In this document: positions 24,968-34,816 of the stretch, in pieces
How the letters are laid out: each line of letters starts with the position of its first letter
How positions within the stretch are numbered: position 1 is the first letter of the stretch
Source of the DNA: Arenicellales bacterium
Lineage (GTDB): Bacteria; Pseudomonadota; Gammaproteobacteria; Arenicellales; JAJDZL01
Length of the DNA: 64,000 nucleotides
NCBI GenBank assembly: GCA_951813075.1
Contig: OX638343.1
Coordinates: 1,172,149-1,236,148, forward strand
Reading direction: 5' to 3'
Notes under the pieces: model-generated
Databases searched by the model: none
What the model was told of the DNA's origin: nothing
What the model saw: the letters and a program-made list of their open reading frames with translations, nothing else
Translations under genes and position numbers: made by a program

Positions 24968-26119
24968 TCAACTTTCCCGCTCGCGCTTGGCCGCGGAGTA
25001 ATGGTCATACATTTCCGCATAGTCCGGGTTGATGTCGTAATCTTGCGACCGCGCCATCTCCTCTTCCAGCGAATCCCACTGGATGGCATCCAGCTCTTCT
25101 GAATCGAATGCACCGAGCACTGCCTCATCACCCATCTGAGTGACCGGATTGTAGGTGCCTTCCGCGAACGCCACATTCTTGCTGACATCAGGGCGTTGGA
25201 TATACGCCAGAAATTCCTCAGCAAGTGGAGATACCTGCGGGTTGTTCACCACCGATGTCAGCTCAATCCAGACGATTCCTCCTTTTCCGTCCATCGGGCC
25301 CGAATTCGGAGTGATACCGCGTACATTATTGTGACCATCATAGCGTGCCGGCGAAGCCGTGTAGGTTCCTCCAGTAAAGTAGGCGTCAATCTCGCCATTG
25401 ATCAATGCGAGATTCATCGCAACCAGGTCATCAGTCAGAATCTTCGCTCCATTGAACACTTGTTTGGCTGCGTCGCTGAATGCCGCAATCTCTTCGGGTG
25501 TGTGTTGCTTGAACGGATGGACATCGGCAGCAACGCACATATGGTAGATGTTCCAGTTGTCATAGGTCAGCACACCGTAGCGATCCTTCATTGCAGGGTC
25601 GAAAAACAGTTTGAATCCCTGATCCTCAGCCATCGCTCTCGAAATCTTATTCGTATTCACCACAAAATTGAAAGGGCCGAACCGCTGGGTAACACCAAGC
25701 AGATGCTCACCAGTCTTGTCCATCGCCCACGGATAGGGTGGATGAAACGCCGGCATCATCTTCTCAAAAAATGGTTCGAAGCGTTCTCGCGGCAAGTCGA
25801 GAATCAACCCCTCAGGCCACATCAATTCCCGCGCCCAAGGATTGTTGACGTTGATCAGATCCCAGACTTTGGTTTCGCCTGCTCTGAGCTTGTTCACGGC
25901 ATCCGGATCAGAAGTCAGTCCTTCTGCCCGAACTGTTGCATCAAATTCCCGTCGAAACGGGTCTAGAACATCGTCGGAGTTGTATCCCTCCCAACAATAG
26001 ATGTTCAATTCCTTTTCTCTGGCTGCCCGCGCCAGACTCGGCATGGTACCGAACGCGTATGCCGCTGCAAAAGCACTGGTTGATTTTAGAAAATTACGTC
26101 GAGATGTTTGTATAGCCAT
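24968..26119 (-). CDS. Extracellular solute-binding protein, PotD-like
   Basis: A 383-residue periplasmic binding protein of the spermidine/putrescine family. The start at 26119 is supported by GGAGGTG nine to ten bases upstream. It gives a twin-arginine signal (SRRNFLKSTSAFAAAYAFG) with cleavage near SLARA. The mature protein begins with the family signature KELNIYCWEGYNSDDVLDPF. The ligand is not certain: PotD-like proteins take polyamines, but relatives take opines and other amines. It is the first gene of the operon. Sarcosine oxidase and NAD-GDH elsewhere in the window fit amine use. Confidence 0.92.
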   Translation of the reverse strand: MAIQTSRRNFLKSTSAFAAAYAFGTMPSLARAAREKELNIYCWEGYNSDDVLDPFRREFDATVRAEGLTSDPDAVNKLRAGETKVWDLINVNNPWARELMWPEGLILDLPRERFEPFFEKMMPAFHPPYPWAMDKTGEHLLGVTQRFGPFNFVVNTNKISRAMAEDQGFKLFFDPAMKDRYGVLTYDNWNIYHMCVAADVHPFKQHTPEEIAAFSDAAKQVFNGAKILTDDLVAMNLALINGEIDAYFTGGTYTASPARYDGHNNVRGITPNSGPMDGKGGIVWIELTSVVNNPQVSPLAEEFLAYIQRPDVSKNVAFAEGTYNPVTQMGDEAVLGAFDSEELDAIQWDSLEEEMARSQDYDINPDYAEMYDHYSAAKRERES

Positions 26120-26411
26120 AAGATGCACCTCCAATTTATTCTCGAATTTGATTACTGAACCAGGACGTTGGTTCAATAAGAACCCATACAATACTATATT
26201 TAGTTCTTCATGACTGTCAAATTACGGGGACGAATAGACCCGACTGTTCCAGATCACAGATAATCCATGCACATCCGCACTTGGTGACTTGACAGTTGAC
26301 AAATATCATTATGACAATTCGCCTTGCGCGTTGCCGGAAGTCGACGGAGTGGCAAGCGATGGCTTGTCAGTACCGGAAGTTGACCGCAGGCATAAACAGC
26401 CAATAAGAAAA

Positions 26412-27734
26412 TCAGCTTCCGTAGGTATTTCGATACTTGATTGTGGCTGCCGCTCTTAGCTGATCAACCCATTTATTCGCTTCACTGCGCAACTTCAGAG
26501 CGCGCAGCTTTTCTCGTACAACACTTCTTTTGCTGACTTCGATTGAGCCTATTCTTGCACCTCGCAACTGAAGGATATAAACACTGTTACCTAATATCTG
26601 CACCGACGAGATGTCGCCGGATTTCATCGAGCGCAGTGGCTGGAAGTATTCAAATGGTAAATTGTCTTCAGATACCCATCCCATGTCACCGCCAGCCAGT
26701 CGAGTCGTACTGTCATTCGAATACAATTTCGCCATTGAGCCGAAGTCGGCACCGTCAATAATTGTCCGGCGTAAATCTTCAAGTTGCTCAGCGATCACTG
26801 CTGATCCGGCTTCGTTACTCGCGTGCAGTACAATTCTCGCTAGATGATACTCCCTGATCTGCGGCAGATTCACGAGACCTGCCTCGATATGGTCGTTCAC
26901 AAACGCGAACACGAGCCTGTCACCTGTTTTTACAGGTCCAACGGTATCACCCACCCCGATATTGGAAATCTCCGCCAGAATTTCGGGGGCAATATTATCG
27001 ACCTCTATCCAGCCAAGATCTCCTGATTCAACCCCTTGCACCTGAACGGCGGCTTCTGCTATCTGCCGGAAATTCCTTCCCGACTGAATTGCAAAGGTGA
27101 TCTCATTGGCAAGCTTGCGAAAGTTTCCCCTGGCGGCGAAACTCATTTGATTGCTATCTGGAATAACGATTACAGACAGGTTGTACTGTTCGCTACCTTC
27201 AAATTCAGATTGATTGGCTTTCAGGTAACGATCGATTTCGTTTTCCCTGACCTGAACCCTTCGAATGAGAACCCGCTGTGTCAACCTCTCATCAAGCAGA
27301 CCTTCTTCTAAACTGGCTTTGATGTCATCTTCAGTCAAACCCTGACTTTCAAAATGTGCCAGAAAGTTTTGTACGGATATATTATTTTGACCGCTTAATT
27401 CTTCCAATCGGGAGTCAACTTCTGTGTCTGAAACAGTAATATTGGAATAATCTGCTTGTTGACGCTTAAGCAATTGTGAAATTTCAGTCTCAATAGCTTG
27501 AACCCGGGCCACATCGTCTGCTAATTCTGTTCCACTTGCTTGCCTCGCGTCAAATTTCATCAACCTGATCCGCCTTTCTACATCCGTTTCCGTAATCGGC
27601 TTACCATTGACTGTAACCACGATTCGGTCGAGCGAATCGGATTGAGCCCAAACTGGAGAAACTACGAACGACAGTAACAAGGCAATAATTGCTGCCAAGG
27701 GTTTCAACCAAGCCAGTTTTTTTCGTGCTATCAA
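26412..27734 (-). CDS. surA: Periplasmic chaperone and peptidyl-prolyl isomerase SurA
   Basis: A 440-residue outer-membrane-protein chaperone. It has an N-terminal signal (hydrophobic stretch ending in SPVWAQ), a SurA N-domain with IVVTVNGKPITETDVERRI, and two parvulin domains. The second is well kept (FGSMAKLYSNDSTTRLAGGD then MGWVSEDNLP); the first is more divergent. The start is TTG at 27734, chosen because AGGAGGTG lies just upstream. It follows lptD in the standard order. Together they serve outer-membrane biogenesis, since SurA helps fold LptD. Confidence 0.95.
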   Translation of the reverse strand: MIARKKLAWLKPLAAIIALLLSFVVSPVWAQSDSLDRIVVTVNGKPITETDVERRIRLMKFDARQASGTELADDVARVQAIETEISQLLKRQQADYSNITVSDTEVDSRLEELSGQNNISVQNFLAHFESQGLTEDDIKASLEEGLLDERLTQRVLIRRVQVRENEIDRYLKANQSEFEGSEQYNLSVIVIPDSNQMSFAARGNFRKLANEITFAIQSGRNFRQIAEAAVQVQGVESGDLGWIEVDNIAPEILAEISNIGVGDTVGPVKTGDRLVFAFVNDHIEAGLVNLPQIREYHLARIVLHASNEAGSAVIAEQLEDLRRTIIDGADFGSMAKLYSNDSTTRLAGGDMGWVSEDNLPFEYFQPLRSMKSGDISSVQILGNSVYILQLRGARIGSIEVSKRSVVREKLRALKLRSEANKWVDQLRAAATIKYRNTYGS

Positions 27735-27821
27735 CGAACACCTCCTGCAATTTCATGTACAACAATACCCAGCATACCCCTGATCACCATCCCATCTACC
27801 GGTTTGCTTTATCTACCGTCA

Positions 27822-30002
27822 TCAATTGATAGCGAAGTTATCAATACTGATGAGCATTTTGAACGAGTTATCGAGTCTCAAATCGTCTACCAGTTCCCGA
27901 GTCACCCTGAATCCGATGCTGAGGCAGCAGGAATGGTAATTCAACTGCCATTCTGCCTTCTTCAACTTATGATCTCTCACAGATTCGATCAATAGAAATC
28001 TCGATCGCAATCCATTTTTCAGCGGTACATCAAATAATGCTCCGACCTGCTCGTCGTCGTCTCTCTGGTGGCGATACACCGCACTCAAACTGACATCTTC
28101 AAAAATCATTCCGGTAAGTCTCAAAGTCGTCTGACTGACTTTTTCAGTGTCGTCATCGTATAGCATTCCGTAGTCGAGCTTCCATTGCGGTTCAATGATA
28201 TTCGCTCCCACAAAGATATCCGATTTGTCCTTGTCCGGATCGGTTTCATGATCCGACGCAATCACTCCAGGCTTCTGATTGCTTGAATAAAAGATACGCC
28301 CAATTCCAAATTCTCTGATATTCTGGTAACCAGGACGGCCGCCGACTTTGAATGATACACCTGCGCTCAACTGTTCCACGTCCCGCACTCTGTCGCCTCC
28401 AATATACGGTTTGGACTGAAATAGATCATCGTAAACATCAATTGTCCGAATAGTAGTATCAAAAACTGGAAGATTTTCCTGCGTATTTCTAGGTGAGGAA
28501 ACGAATTTCATACGTGGTTCTATCGTCCATACCCGCTCACCTTCGTCTGTTTGAAACTTTCGGTCGAAATACAACTTACCATCAGCTTCGAAATATTTGG
28601 AGGAAATCGTGTAACGACGGTCGTCTTCGTCTGCGACATTGGATCTTTTACGATAATCGATTCTTTCACCACCAGCTCGAAAGCCCAACTGTCCGAAATC
28701 TTGGTCAATCAAATACTCGATCGCGGTGTCGGTTCGATATCGGGTAGCAGACAGTTTGGATTTGTGGTGAAATCTATCGACGTACAATCCTAAATCCAAG
28801 TTGAACATATCACCCAAAGGAACCAAGTGATCGTAGGTCACCCACGGAACCCTATCGTGTGTTCGCTCGTCTACGTTAACATTTGGTTTAGCGATAATAT
28901 ACCGATCCGCTCCGAACGATGCTTTGAATCGGTCTCCGAATACGCCCGCTTCTACGCTCTGCTTGAGGTATTTGTCGTCGTTACCGAATAATGAAGAGAA
29001 ATCTCTTGTAAAGGTTTTATCTGAAACCCATCGGGTATTCATATTTGAATATAAGTTGCTGCCATTGAACCAATTGGACTTAAGTTGTGCAGCATAACGC
29101 TTCTCCTTGCCTGGATAACGGTTATCTCTGTGCAGGAATTCACCGCGCAATATCGTGTCCGAATGTACGCCCAAATGGCGAAACTCCCCTTCCAGCTGAA
29201 CGCCTCGTCTGGAAAGAATATTCGTACTTACTGTCGCGTCATAATTCGGTGCCAGATTGAAATAATACGGTACCTTGATGATTGTACCGTGCCCGCTTTC
29301 GTAACCTACAGCAGGCAACAGGTAACCACTCAATCGCTCTCCACCCACGGCAAAACCAACAAAAGGTGAATAAAACACCGGCTTCCCAAAAATCATCAGA
29401 ATCGCACCTTTCGCCCTGCCCTGTCTGGTGTCAAGGTCAATTTCGACATGATTCGCTTTGATTTGAACATCGTCGATGAGTTCAGGGCAATGTGTCAGCG
29501 AGACTCCGTCAAGTTTCCAAACCCCACCTTCAAAATTCAGATTGCCCGCCTGTCCTCTCGCTGCAATTGTCTTATCACCGGTGTCGATTGCATCAACCGA
29601 GTACAGCATAAAATTTACATTGCCACCAGTGATGGCATCGCGGGTTTTATCGATTTCAAATCCGTCACCCGATATTTTCCAGCCAGACTCATAAACAGTG
29701 GCATGCTCATTGGCGCTGATCAATTCAGTATTGCGATCATACAGGATTTGCTCCGATTCAATTGTCCGTTTATGGTCGCGTACCACAACGTTGCCGGTGA
29801 GATCCAGAAATTCGTCGTTCAACGTGGCTGTATCCGCTATATATTCCAGTTCTGTTTCAGATAGTACGCGCAGATCTCCATTGTGATCGGCACGGAGGAC
29901 CGCGAAACATTGCTGAGGCTGCGGTGTAGGCGCCTCATCCGACTCGACTGTTCCGGATACTCCCAATACCAATATAATGAGACATGGAATGACCCGTTTC
30001 AT
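27822..30002 (-). CDS. lptD: LPS-assembly protein LptD
   Basis: A 726-residue outer-membrane beta-barrel that inserts lipopolysaccharide into the outer leaflet. It has a signal peptide (MKRVIPCLIILVLGVSGTV), an N-terminal OstA-like domain (LTGNVVVRDHKRTIESEQI), then a long barrel rich in aromatic and acidic strands. The cysteines needed for the activating disulfides are visible: one near the N-terminus (QQCFAVL), one in LTHCPEL and an adjacent pair in HSCCLS. The ATG at 30002 fits the signal peptide; the frame upstream to 30035 has no role. It is divergent from amgK, as in pseudomonads. Confidence 0.95.
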   Translation of the reverse strand: MKRVIPCLIILVLGVSGTVESDEAPTPQPQQCFAVLRADHNGDLRVLSETELEYIADTATLNDEFLDLTGNVVVRDHKRTIESEQILYDRNTELISANEHATVYESGWKISGDGFEIDKTRDAITGGNVNFMLYSVDAIDTGDKTIAARGQAGNLNFEGGVWKLDGVSLTHCPELIDDVQIKANHVEIDLDTRQGRAKGAILMIFGKPVFYSPFVGFAVGGERLSGYLLPAVGYESGHGTIIKVPYYFNLAPNYDATVSTNILSRRGVQLEGEFRHLGVHSDTILRGEFLHRDNRYPGKEKRYAAQLKSNWFNGSNLYSNMNTRWVSDKTFTRDFSSLFGNDDKYLKQSVEAGVFGDRFKASFGADRYIIAKPNVNVDERTHDRVPWVTYDHLVPLGDMFNLDLGLYVDRFHHKSKLSATRYRTDTAIEYLIDQDFGQLGFRAGGERIDYRKRSNVADEDDRRYTISSKYFEADGKLYFDRKFQTDEGERVWTIEPRMKFVSSPRNTQENLPVFDTTIRTIDVYDDLFQSKPYIGGDRVRDVEQLSAGVSFKVGGRPGYQNIREFGIGRIFYSSNQKPGVIASDHETDPDKDKSDIFVGANIIEPQWKLDYGMLYDDDTEKVSQTTLRLTGMIFEDVSLSAVYRHQRDDDEQVGALFDVPLKNGLRSRFLLIESVRDHKLKKAEWQLNYHSCCLSIGFRVTRELVDDLRLDNSFKMLISIDNFAIN

Positions 30003-30076
30003 GAAATCAGCACCGAATACACCTCGAAACTGCACGCATTACAAAATCTGCATTCTCTTCATCCGAATCTATCTCA

Positions 30077-31093
30077 ATGGCTGTGAACGATAGCCTGAAA
30101 ATCTTCGCCAACGGCGACGATAGAATCATCGAACTCATCGCTTGGCTTTCAGACGTTCTGGAAGGAGACATAAGTTCAATTCAATTTGCATCCGAGGATG
30201 CCAGCTTTCGTCGATACTTCCGTATTGTCCATAGTACTCGTTCCTATATCGCAATGGATGCTCCGGTTGAATATATGCAGATTGAAATATTTGTCAATAT
30301 AGCGAGAAAATTTCTACAATTTGGAATCAACGTGCCGGAAATTTATGAGTGGAACAAACAGAAAGGATTTGCATTGATTTTTGATTTTGGAAGTACCACC
30401 TATTTCGATATTTTAAACCAATCCAATGCCGATGCACTGTACACCGATGCAATCGATTCATTGATTCAGTTGCAGTTGGCGACAGCTTCAGAGCCTGACT
30501 TTTTGCCGCCGTACGACTCGCAACTGCTCAACCAGGAGATGAATCTTTTCAGAGACTGGTATCTTCCAGAATACAAGCAGGTACCACTAACACATGAGAT
30601 TTCAGATGTGCTTGAGTACACCTTTAACATTCTCACTAAGAAAGCATTGGAACAACCGAAGGTCTGGGTGCATCTTGACTATCATTCGCGCAACCTGATG
30701 TTTGTAGAAAATCAAAATCCAGGTATCATCGACTTTCAAGATGCAGTTACAGGCCCGATCACCTATGACCTTATGTCCTTGCTACGAGATTGCTACATTG
30801 TCTGGCCATCTGACAAGATACAACAATGGATTCACCTTTATCTGAATAAAGCCGAACATTCCGGTGTGTCAGTCGAATTCGAACCGGAGCAGTTCATGGA
30901 GTGGTTCGACTGGATGAGTATTCAGCGACACATCAAGGTTGCCGGTATATTTTCCCGGTTGAATTACCGGGACGGCAAGCGAAAGTTTCTTGACGATATT
31001 CCAACCGTGATGAACTATCTGGAATCAGTCAGCGCAAAGTACAAGGAACTCAATTCCTTGCATAATCTGATCTTGAAATTGCAGAAGTCATAG
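30077..31093 (+). CDS. amgK: N-acetylmuramate/N-acetylglucosamine kinase AmgK
   Basis: A 338-residue aminoglycoside-phosphotransferase-fold kinase. In cell-wall recycling AmgK phosphorylates MurNAc at C1, feeding the MurU route to UDP-MurNAc that bypasses de novo synthesis and lowers fosfomycin sensitivity. The catalytic loop is seen in VWVHLDYHSRNLMF and the metal-binding motif in GIIDFQDAVTGPITYDL. It is followed after three bases by murU and is divergent from lptD-surA, the same arrangement known in Pseudomonas. Confidence 0.93.
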   Translation: MAVNDSLKIFANGDDRIIELIAWLSDVLEGDISSIQFASEDASFRRYFRIVHSTRSYIAMDAPVEYMQIEIFVNIARKFLQFGINVPEIYEWNKQKGFALIFDFGSTTYFDILNQSNADALYTDAIDSLIQLQLATASEPDFLPPYDSQLLNQEMNLFRDWYLPEYKQVPLTHEISDVLEYTFNILTKKALEQPKVWVHLDYHSRNLMFVENQNPGIIDFQDAVTGPITYDLMSLLRDCYIVWPSDKIQQWIHLYLNKAEHSGVSVEFEPEQFMEWFDWMSIQRHIKVAGIFSRLNYRDGKRKFLDDIPTVMNYLESVSAKYKELNSLHNLILKLQKS

Positions 31094-31096
31094 CCA

Positions 31097-31768
31097 ATGG
31101 ATGCAATGATTCTGAGTGCTGGACTCGGTGTTCGGATGCGACCGCTGACGAACTGCACTCCCAAGGCATTACTTGAGGTTGGCCCACGTCGGCTGATCGA
31201 GTATCACCTGCTCAACCTCGCTCAAGCCGGAATCTCCAGCGTAGTAATCAATACCTCCTACCTGTCCGAAATGTTCGTAAAGGTGCTCGGATACGGAGAG
31301 GCATACGGTATCGATATCACCTATTCTCACGAAGGCGATACACCACTGGAAACCGGTGGTGGAATTCTCAAGGCGTTGCCGAAAATTCGGACTGATCCGT
31401 TTCTTATCATTAACGCAGATATCTGGACTGACTTTTCGCTAAGTGCCATCCGATACCATGAAGATCAGGACGGTTGTCTGATCCTGGTAGACAACCCGCA
31501 ACATCATCCAAATGGGGATTTCAGGTTGGTCGACGGCCAGCTAAAACTACTGGAGCCCGGATGTGGTGTGGATACCCTGACTTACAGTGGAATCGCGGTA
31601 CTGCGGAAATTCGTGTTTGATGATACGAAGGAATCTGTTTTTCCGCTCTACCAAATTTTTAAACAATCTGCTTTGCGCGGCAGACTCGCAGGACAATACC
31701 ACGGTGGTAGCTGGTTTGACATCGGTACTCCGGAACGGCTTCAATCACTGCGTCGGATGCTGCAATGA
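31097..31768 (+). CDS. murU: N-acetylmuramate-1-phosphate uridylyltransferase MurU
   Basis: A 223-residue sugar nucleotidyltransferase. The N-terminal nucleotide-binding signature MILSAGLGVRMRPLTNCTPK, the uridine-contact ETGGGILKALP and the metal-binding NADIW are present. It makes UDP-MurNAc from MurNAc-1-phosphate supplied by AmgK, three bases upstream in the same operon. Intact, with the family's usual length. Confidence 0.94.
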   Translation: MDAMILSAGLGVRMRPLTNCTPKALLEVGPRRLIEYHLLNLAQAGISSVVINTSYLSEMFVKVLGYGEAYGIDITYSHEGDTPLETGGGILKALPKIRTDPFLIINADIWTDFSLSAIRYHEDQDGCLILVDNPQHHPNGDFRLVDGQLKLLEPGCGVDTLTYSGIAVLRKFVFDDTKESVFPLYQIFKQSALRGRLAGQYHGGSWFDIGTPERLQSLRRMLQ

Positions 31769-31783
31769 GCGCAAGGAAAGTGA

Positions 31784-32212
31784 TCAATCTGTGTTTGACG
31801 CGTCAAGCAGTTCGAATTCGTACGTCACCTCAGCCGTGGCGGCCAGCATGCGTGTCGCGGAGCAGTACTTTTCAAGGGATAATTCAATCGCACGCTGCAC
31901 CTCGCGTCGTTTGATACCCTCGCCTCGCACGCGATACTTCAGGTGGATTGCAGTAAACACTTTGGGAACCTCGTCCGCGCGCTCTGCCTCCATTTCAATT
32001 TCAACCAACTGCAGTTTATGTCTTCGCTTGCGTAAAATCTGAACAATGTCAAATGCGGTACACCCGCCCATGCCAAGCAGTACCATCTCCATCGGCCGCA
32101 TTCCCAGGTTTTTGCCGCCCTCTTCCGGGGGACCATCGGTGAAGGTACTGTGTCCACTACCGGAAGTCACCTGGAATCTGACACCATCGACAAGCCTGAC
32201 TTCACCCTTCAT
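31784..32212 (-). CDS. OsmC-like (YhfA-type) family protein
   Basis: A 142-residue OsmC/Ohr-fold protein. The reactive cysteine sits in LLGMGGCTAFDIVQILRK; a second cysteine (EKYCSATRML) completes the pair typical of OsmC peroxidases. Members of the YhfA branch are poorly defined but reduce organic hydroperoxides in some cases. It lies 13 bases after trpC on the same strand, an arrangement common in gammaproteobacteria. Confidence 0.9.
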   Translation of the reverse strand: MKGEVRLVDGVRFQVTSGSGHSTFTDGPPEEGGKNLGMRPMEMVLLGMGGCTAFDIVQILRKRRHKLQLVEIEMEAERADEVPKVFTAIHLKYRVRGEGIKRREVQRAIELSLEKYCSATRMLAATAEVTYEFELLDASNTD

Positions 32213-32225
32213 TACTGATCTCCTG

Positions 32226-33026
32226 TTATTGATGAAATATTTCGTTCAATCGAGCGCCTGGGTCAGAAACCTTCATCAAAGATTCACCCACCAGATACGC
32301 GTTGATACCCGCTTCCGATAGCAATCTGACATCTTCGCGCGTGTGAATTCCGCTTTCTGATATTACAACTCGATTTTCCGGTACACTGCGACAAAGACTC
32401 AATGAAGTTTCGAGATTTGTTTCAAAGTTGCGTAAATCTCGGTTATTGATTCCGATCATTCCGTGCGGATATTCCAGTGCGATCTCGAGTTCTTCGTACG
32501 AATGCACCTCAATCAGTACATCCAGACCCAGCTTTCTTGCGCTGTCACCAAGATCAACAATCTGCTGTTGATCAAGCACGGCGACAATCAGCAGGATACA
32601 GTCGGCTCCGGCAACTCTTGACTCATAAAGTTGATAGTCGTCAACGATAAAATCTTTCCGAAGTGCTGGCAGGTTGCAGACTGATCTGGCTTCAGTCAGG
32701 TCACTCAAAGCTCCTTGAAAGTATTTCTGGTCAGTCAGAACAGAAATGCACGCGGCACCACCTTGCTCATAACTTCTTGCTACGATTTGAACATCGTAGT
32801 TCTCGCGGATAACACCTTTACTCGGGGAAGCCTTCTTGCATTCCGCAATCACAGCGGATTTATTTTTATGCAGCCACTCGCGTAGGCTTGCTTCAAACCC
32901 TCTCGGTGGCTCTACATCGTCAAGCTGACTTGCAAGCTCGGATAATGGAACCGATAGTTTTGCGGATTCGATTTCACTCAGTTTGTCCCGGATGATGGCC
33001 CGCAGAACATCTGGCGGCTGAGACAT
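32226..33026 (-). CDS. trpC: Indole-3-glycerol phosphate synthase TrpC
   Basis: A 266-residue TIM-barrel enzyme that closes the indole ring in tryptophan synthesis. Active-site motifs are VIAECKKASPSKG, LRKDFIVDDYQLYESR, IGINNRDLRNFET and VVISESGI. It lies one base after trpD, in the order trpG-trpD-trpC seen in pseudomonads. trpE is not in the window. Confidence 0.97.
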   Translation of the reverse strand: MSQPPDVLRAIIRDKLSEIESAKLSVPLSELASQLDDVEPPRGFEASLREWLHKNKSAVIAECKKASPSKGVIRENYDVQIVARSYEQGGAACISVLTDQKYFQGALSDLTEARSVCNLPALRKDFIVDDYQLYESRVAGADCILLIVAVLDQQQIVDLGDSARKLGLDVLIEVHSYEELEIALEYPHGMIGINNRDLRNFETNLETSLSLCRSVPENRVVISESGIHTREDVRLLSEAGINAYLVGESLMKVSDPGARLNEIFHQ

Positions 33027-33027
33027 A

Positions 33028-34044
33028 TCAGAAACTGTTGGTAAGTTTCACAAATGACTCAAAACGGTCGCGAACTTGTCCGGACATCACGACTTCTCGT
33101 GCGCGCGAAACGCCATCTGCAAGACTATCGGTCAAACCTGAAACGTAAATCGCCGCACCGGAATTCAGCGTCACCATATCTGCTGCCGCGGATTGCTCGC
33201 CGGAAAAAACCGAATTGATCAGCGTCAGGCTCTCTTCCGGACTCGAAACAGTAATTTCCTGCCGATCGTGAGAAGCAATTCCGAATACAGAAGGATCAAT
33301 AATGTAGGTTTTGACTTCCCCGTCCTTCAATTCAGCCACCCTCGTTGGCGCATTGCAACTGATCTCATCCAGACCGTCTTCAGAACTCACAACCATGACA
33401 TGTTCTGAACCAAGTTTGCCCAGTACATGTGCCAAAGGCTCGACCAAGTCCACACTGAACACTCCCATCATTTCGCGAGACACATGCGCCGGATTCGTCA
33501 TGGGACCCAGAATATTGAAAATCGTGCGCACACCGAGTTCCCGCCGCGCCCCAATTGCGTGTCGCATTGCCGTATGGTGTGAGGGCGCAAGCATGAATCC
33601 AAAACCGGTTTGCTCAACACATTCCACTATCTGAGTGGCGTCAAGATCGGTTCGGGCACCAGCATATTCCAATAGATCAGCACTACCGCAATTTCCCGAA
33701 GCCGCTCGAGCACCGTGCTTGGCAACATGAGCACCCGCAGTCGCAGCGACGAACGCCGATGCCGTTGAGACATTGAATGATGATGAGCCGTCACCACCCG
33801 TTCCGACTACATCAATCAGATTTGGTGCGGTGATCTCCACGCCGGAGACCAGTTCACGCATGACAGTGGCGGCGGCGGTTACTTCTTCAATCGTCTCGCC
33901 TTTCATGTGCATTCCAATCAAGAAAGCGCAAATCATCGAATCTGTTGTCTGACCGGTCATGATCTGACGCATGACATCCTGCATCTCATCTTCGGTCAGA
34001 TCTTGTCTTTCAGTAATCTTTTTTAATGCTTGCTGGATATTCAT
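33028..34044 (-). CDS. trpD: Anthranilate phosphoribosyltransferase TrpD
   Basis: A 338-residue enzyme that joins anthranilate to PRPP. The PRPP-binding motif GTGGDGSSSFNVSTASAF and the KHGARAASGNCGSADLLE motif are complete. It lies 21 bases after trpG and one base before trpC, forming a compact operon. Confidence 0.97.
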   Translation of the reverse strand: MNIQQALKKITERQDLTEDEMQDVMRQIMTGQTTDSMICAFLIGMHMKGETIEEVTAAATVMRELVSGVEITAPNLIDVVGTGGDGSSSFNVSTASAFVAATAGAHVAKHGARAASGNCGSADLLEYAGARTDLDATQIVECVEQTGFGFMLAPSHHTAMRHAIGARRELGVRTIFNILGPMTNPAHVSREMMGVFSVDLVEPLAHVLGKLGSEHVMVVSSEDGLDEISCNAPTRVAELKDGEVKTYIIDPSVFGIASHDRQEITVSSPEESLTLINSVFSGEQSAAADMVTLNSGAAIYVSGLTDSLADGVSRAREVVMSGQVRDRFESFVKLTNSF

Positions 34045-34065
34045 TGTTCACTGTCTTGTTGTTAA

Positions 34066-34638
34066 TCAAACACCGGATTGGGTAAGAAAATTAGTCAGTA
34101 TGTCGCGGCCACATGTTGTCAGAAATGACTCAGGGTGAAATTGCACACCGTGAACATCGAACTCTCGGTGATGCACACCCATGACAATGCCGTCATCAGT
34201 CCATGCCGTTGTCTCCAAGCAATCGGGCAGGCTTTCGCTTTGTGCAATCAACGAATGATAACGTGTCGCCATGAACGGATTTTCCAAACCCTCGAAGAGT
34301 CCTTCACCCTTATGATAAATCTGCGAAATCTTACCGTGCATAACCCGTTGCGCCCGTACAATTTCTGCACCAAATGCGTGACAGATGCTCTGATGTCCAA
34401 GACAGACTCCGAGAATGGGAATCTTACCCGCAAAATCGGATACAGTTTCAACAGAAATTCCTGCCTCGTTCGGCGTACAGGGTCCCGGTGATATTACAAT
34501 CGCATCCGGAGCTTCCCTTTCAATTCCCTCCTTATCGATCTGATCATTACGGAAAACGCTTGATTGGTGACCCAACTCTCCCAGATATTGCACGAGATTG
34601 TAGGTAAACGAATCGTAGTTGTCGATAATCAGCAGCAT
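34066..34638 (-). CDS. trpG: Anthranilate synthase glutamine amidotransferase subunit (TrpG/PabA)
   Basis: A 190-residue class I glutaminase that supplies ammonia to anthranilate synthase, and perhaps also to aminodeoxychorismate synthase. The start MLLIIDNYDSFTYNLVQYL is diagnostic. The catalytic cysteine lies in ILGVCLGHQS and the His-Glu pair in VQFHPESFLT. It is the first gene of the trpGDC operon. No leader peptide with tandem tryptophans was noticed upstream. Confidence 0.96.
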   Translation of the reverse strand: MLLIIDNYDSFTYNLVQYLGELGHQSSVFRNDQIDKEGIEREAPDAIVISPGPCTPNEAGISVETVSDFAGKIPILGVCLGHQSICHAFGAEIVRAQRVMHGKISQIYHKGEGLFEGLENPFMATRYHSLIAQSESLPDCLETTAWTDDGIVMGVHHREFDVHGVQFHPESFLTTCGRDILTNFLTQSGV

Positions 34639-34816
34639 GTCGAGTCAATAACCGTAAAATGGCGATTATACAGTGTGCATAACTTGCCTGAATCCAAATA
34701 CCGGAACAACCAGCATTGCTGTTGTGGATTGACATCTGAATTGCTGTAAACTGGGCGTTTTCAACTGTAATTGACGTTACTGATCTATGCATAAAAGAAC
34801 CGGAGAAATGTTGGAA

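Noticed and set aside
26341..26400. Terminator hairpin after surA
   Set aside because: TGGCAAGC and GCTTGTCA can pair with one wobble, but there is no T-tract in either direction, so I do not call it.
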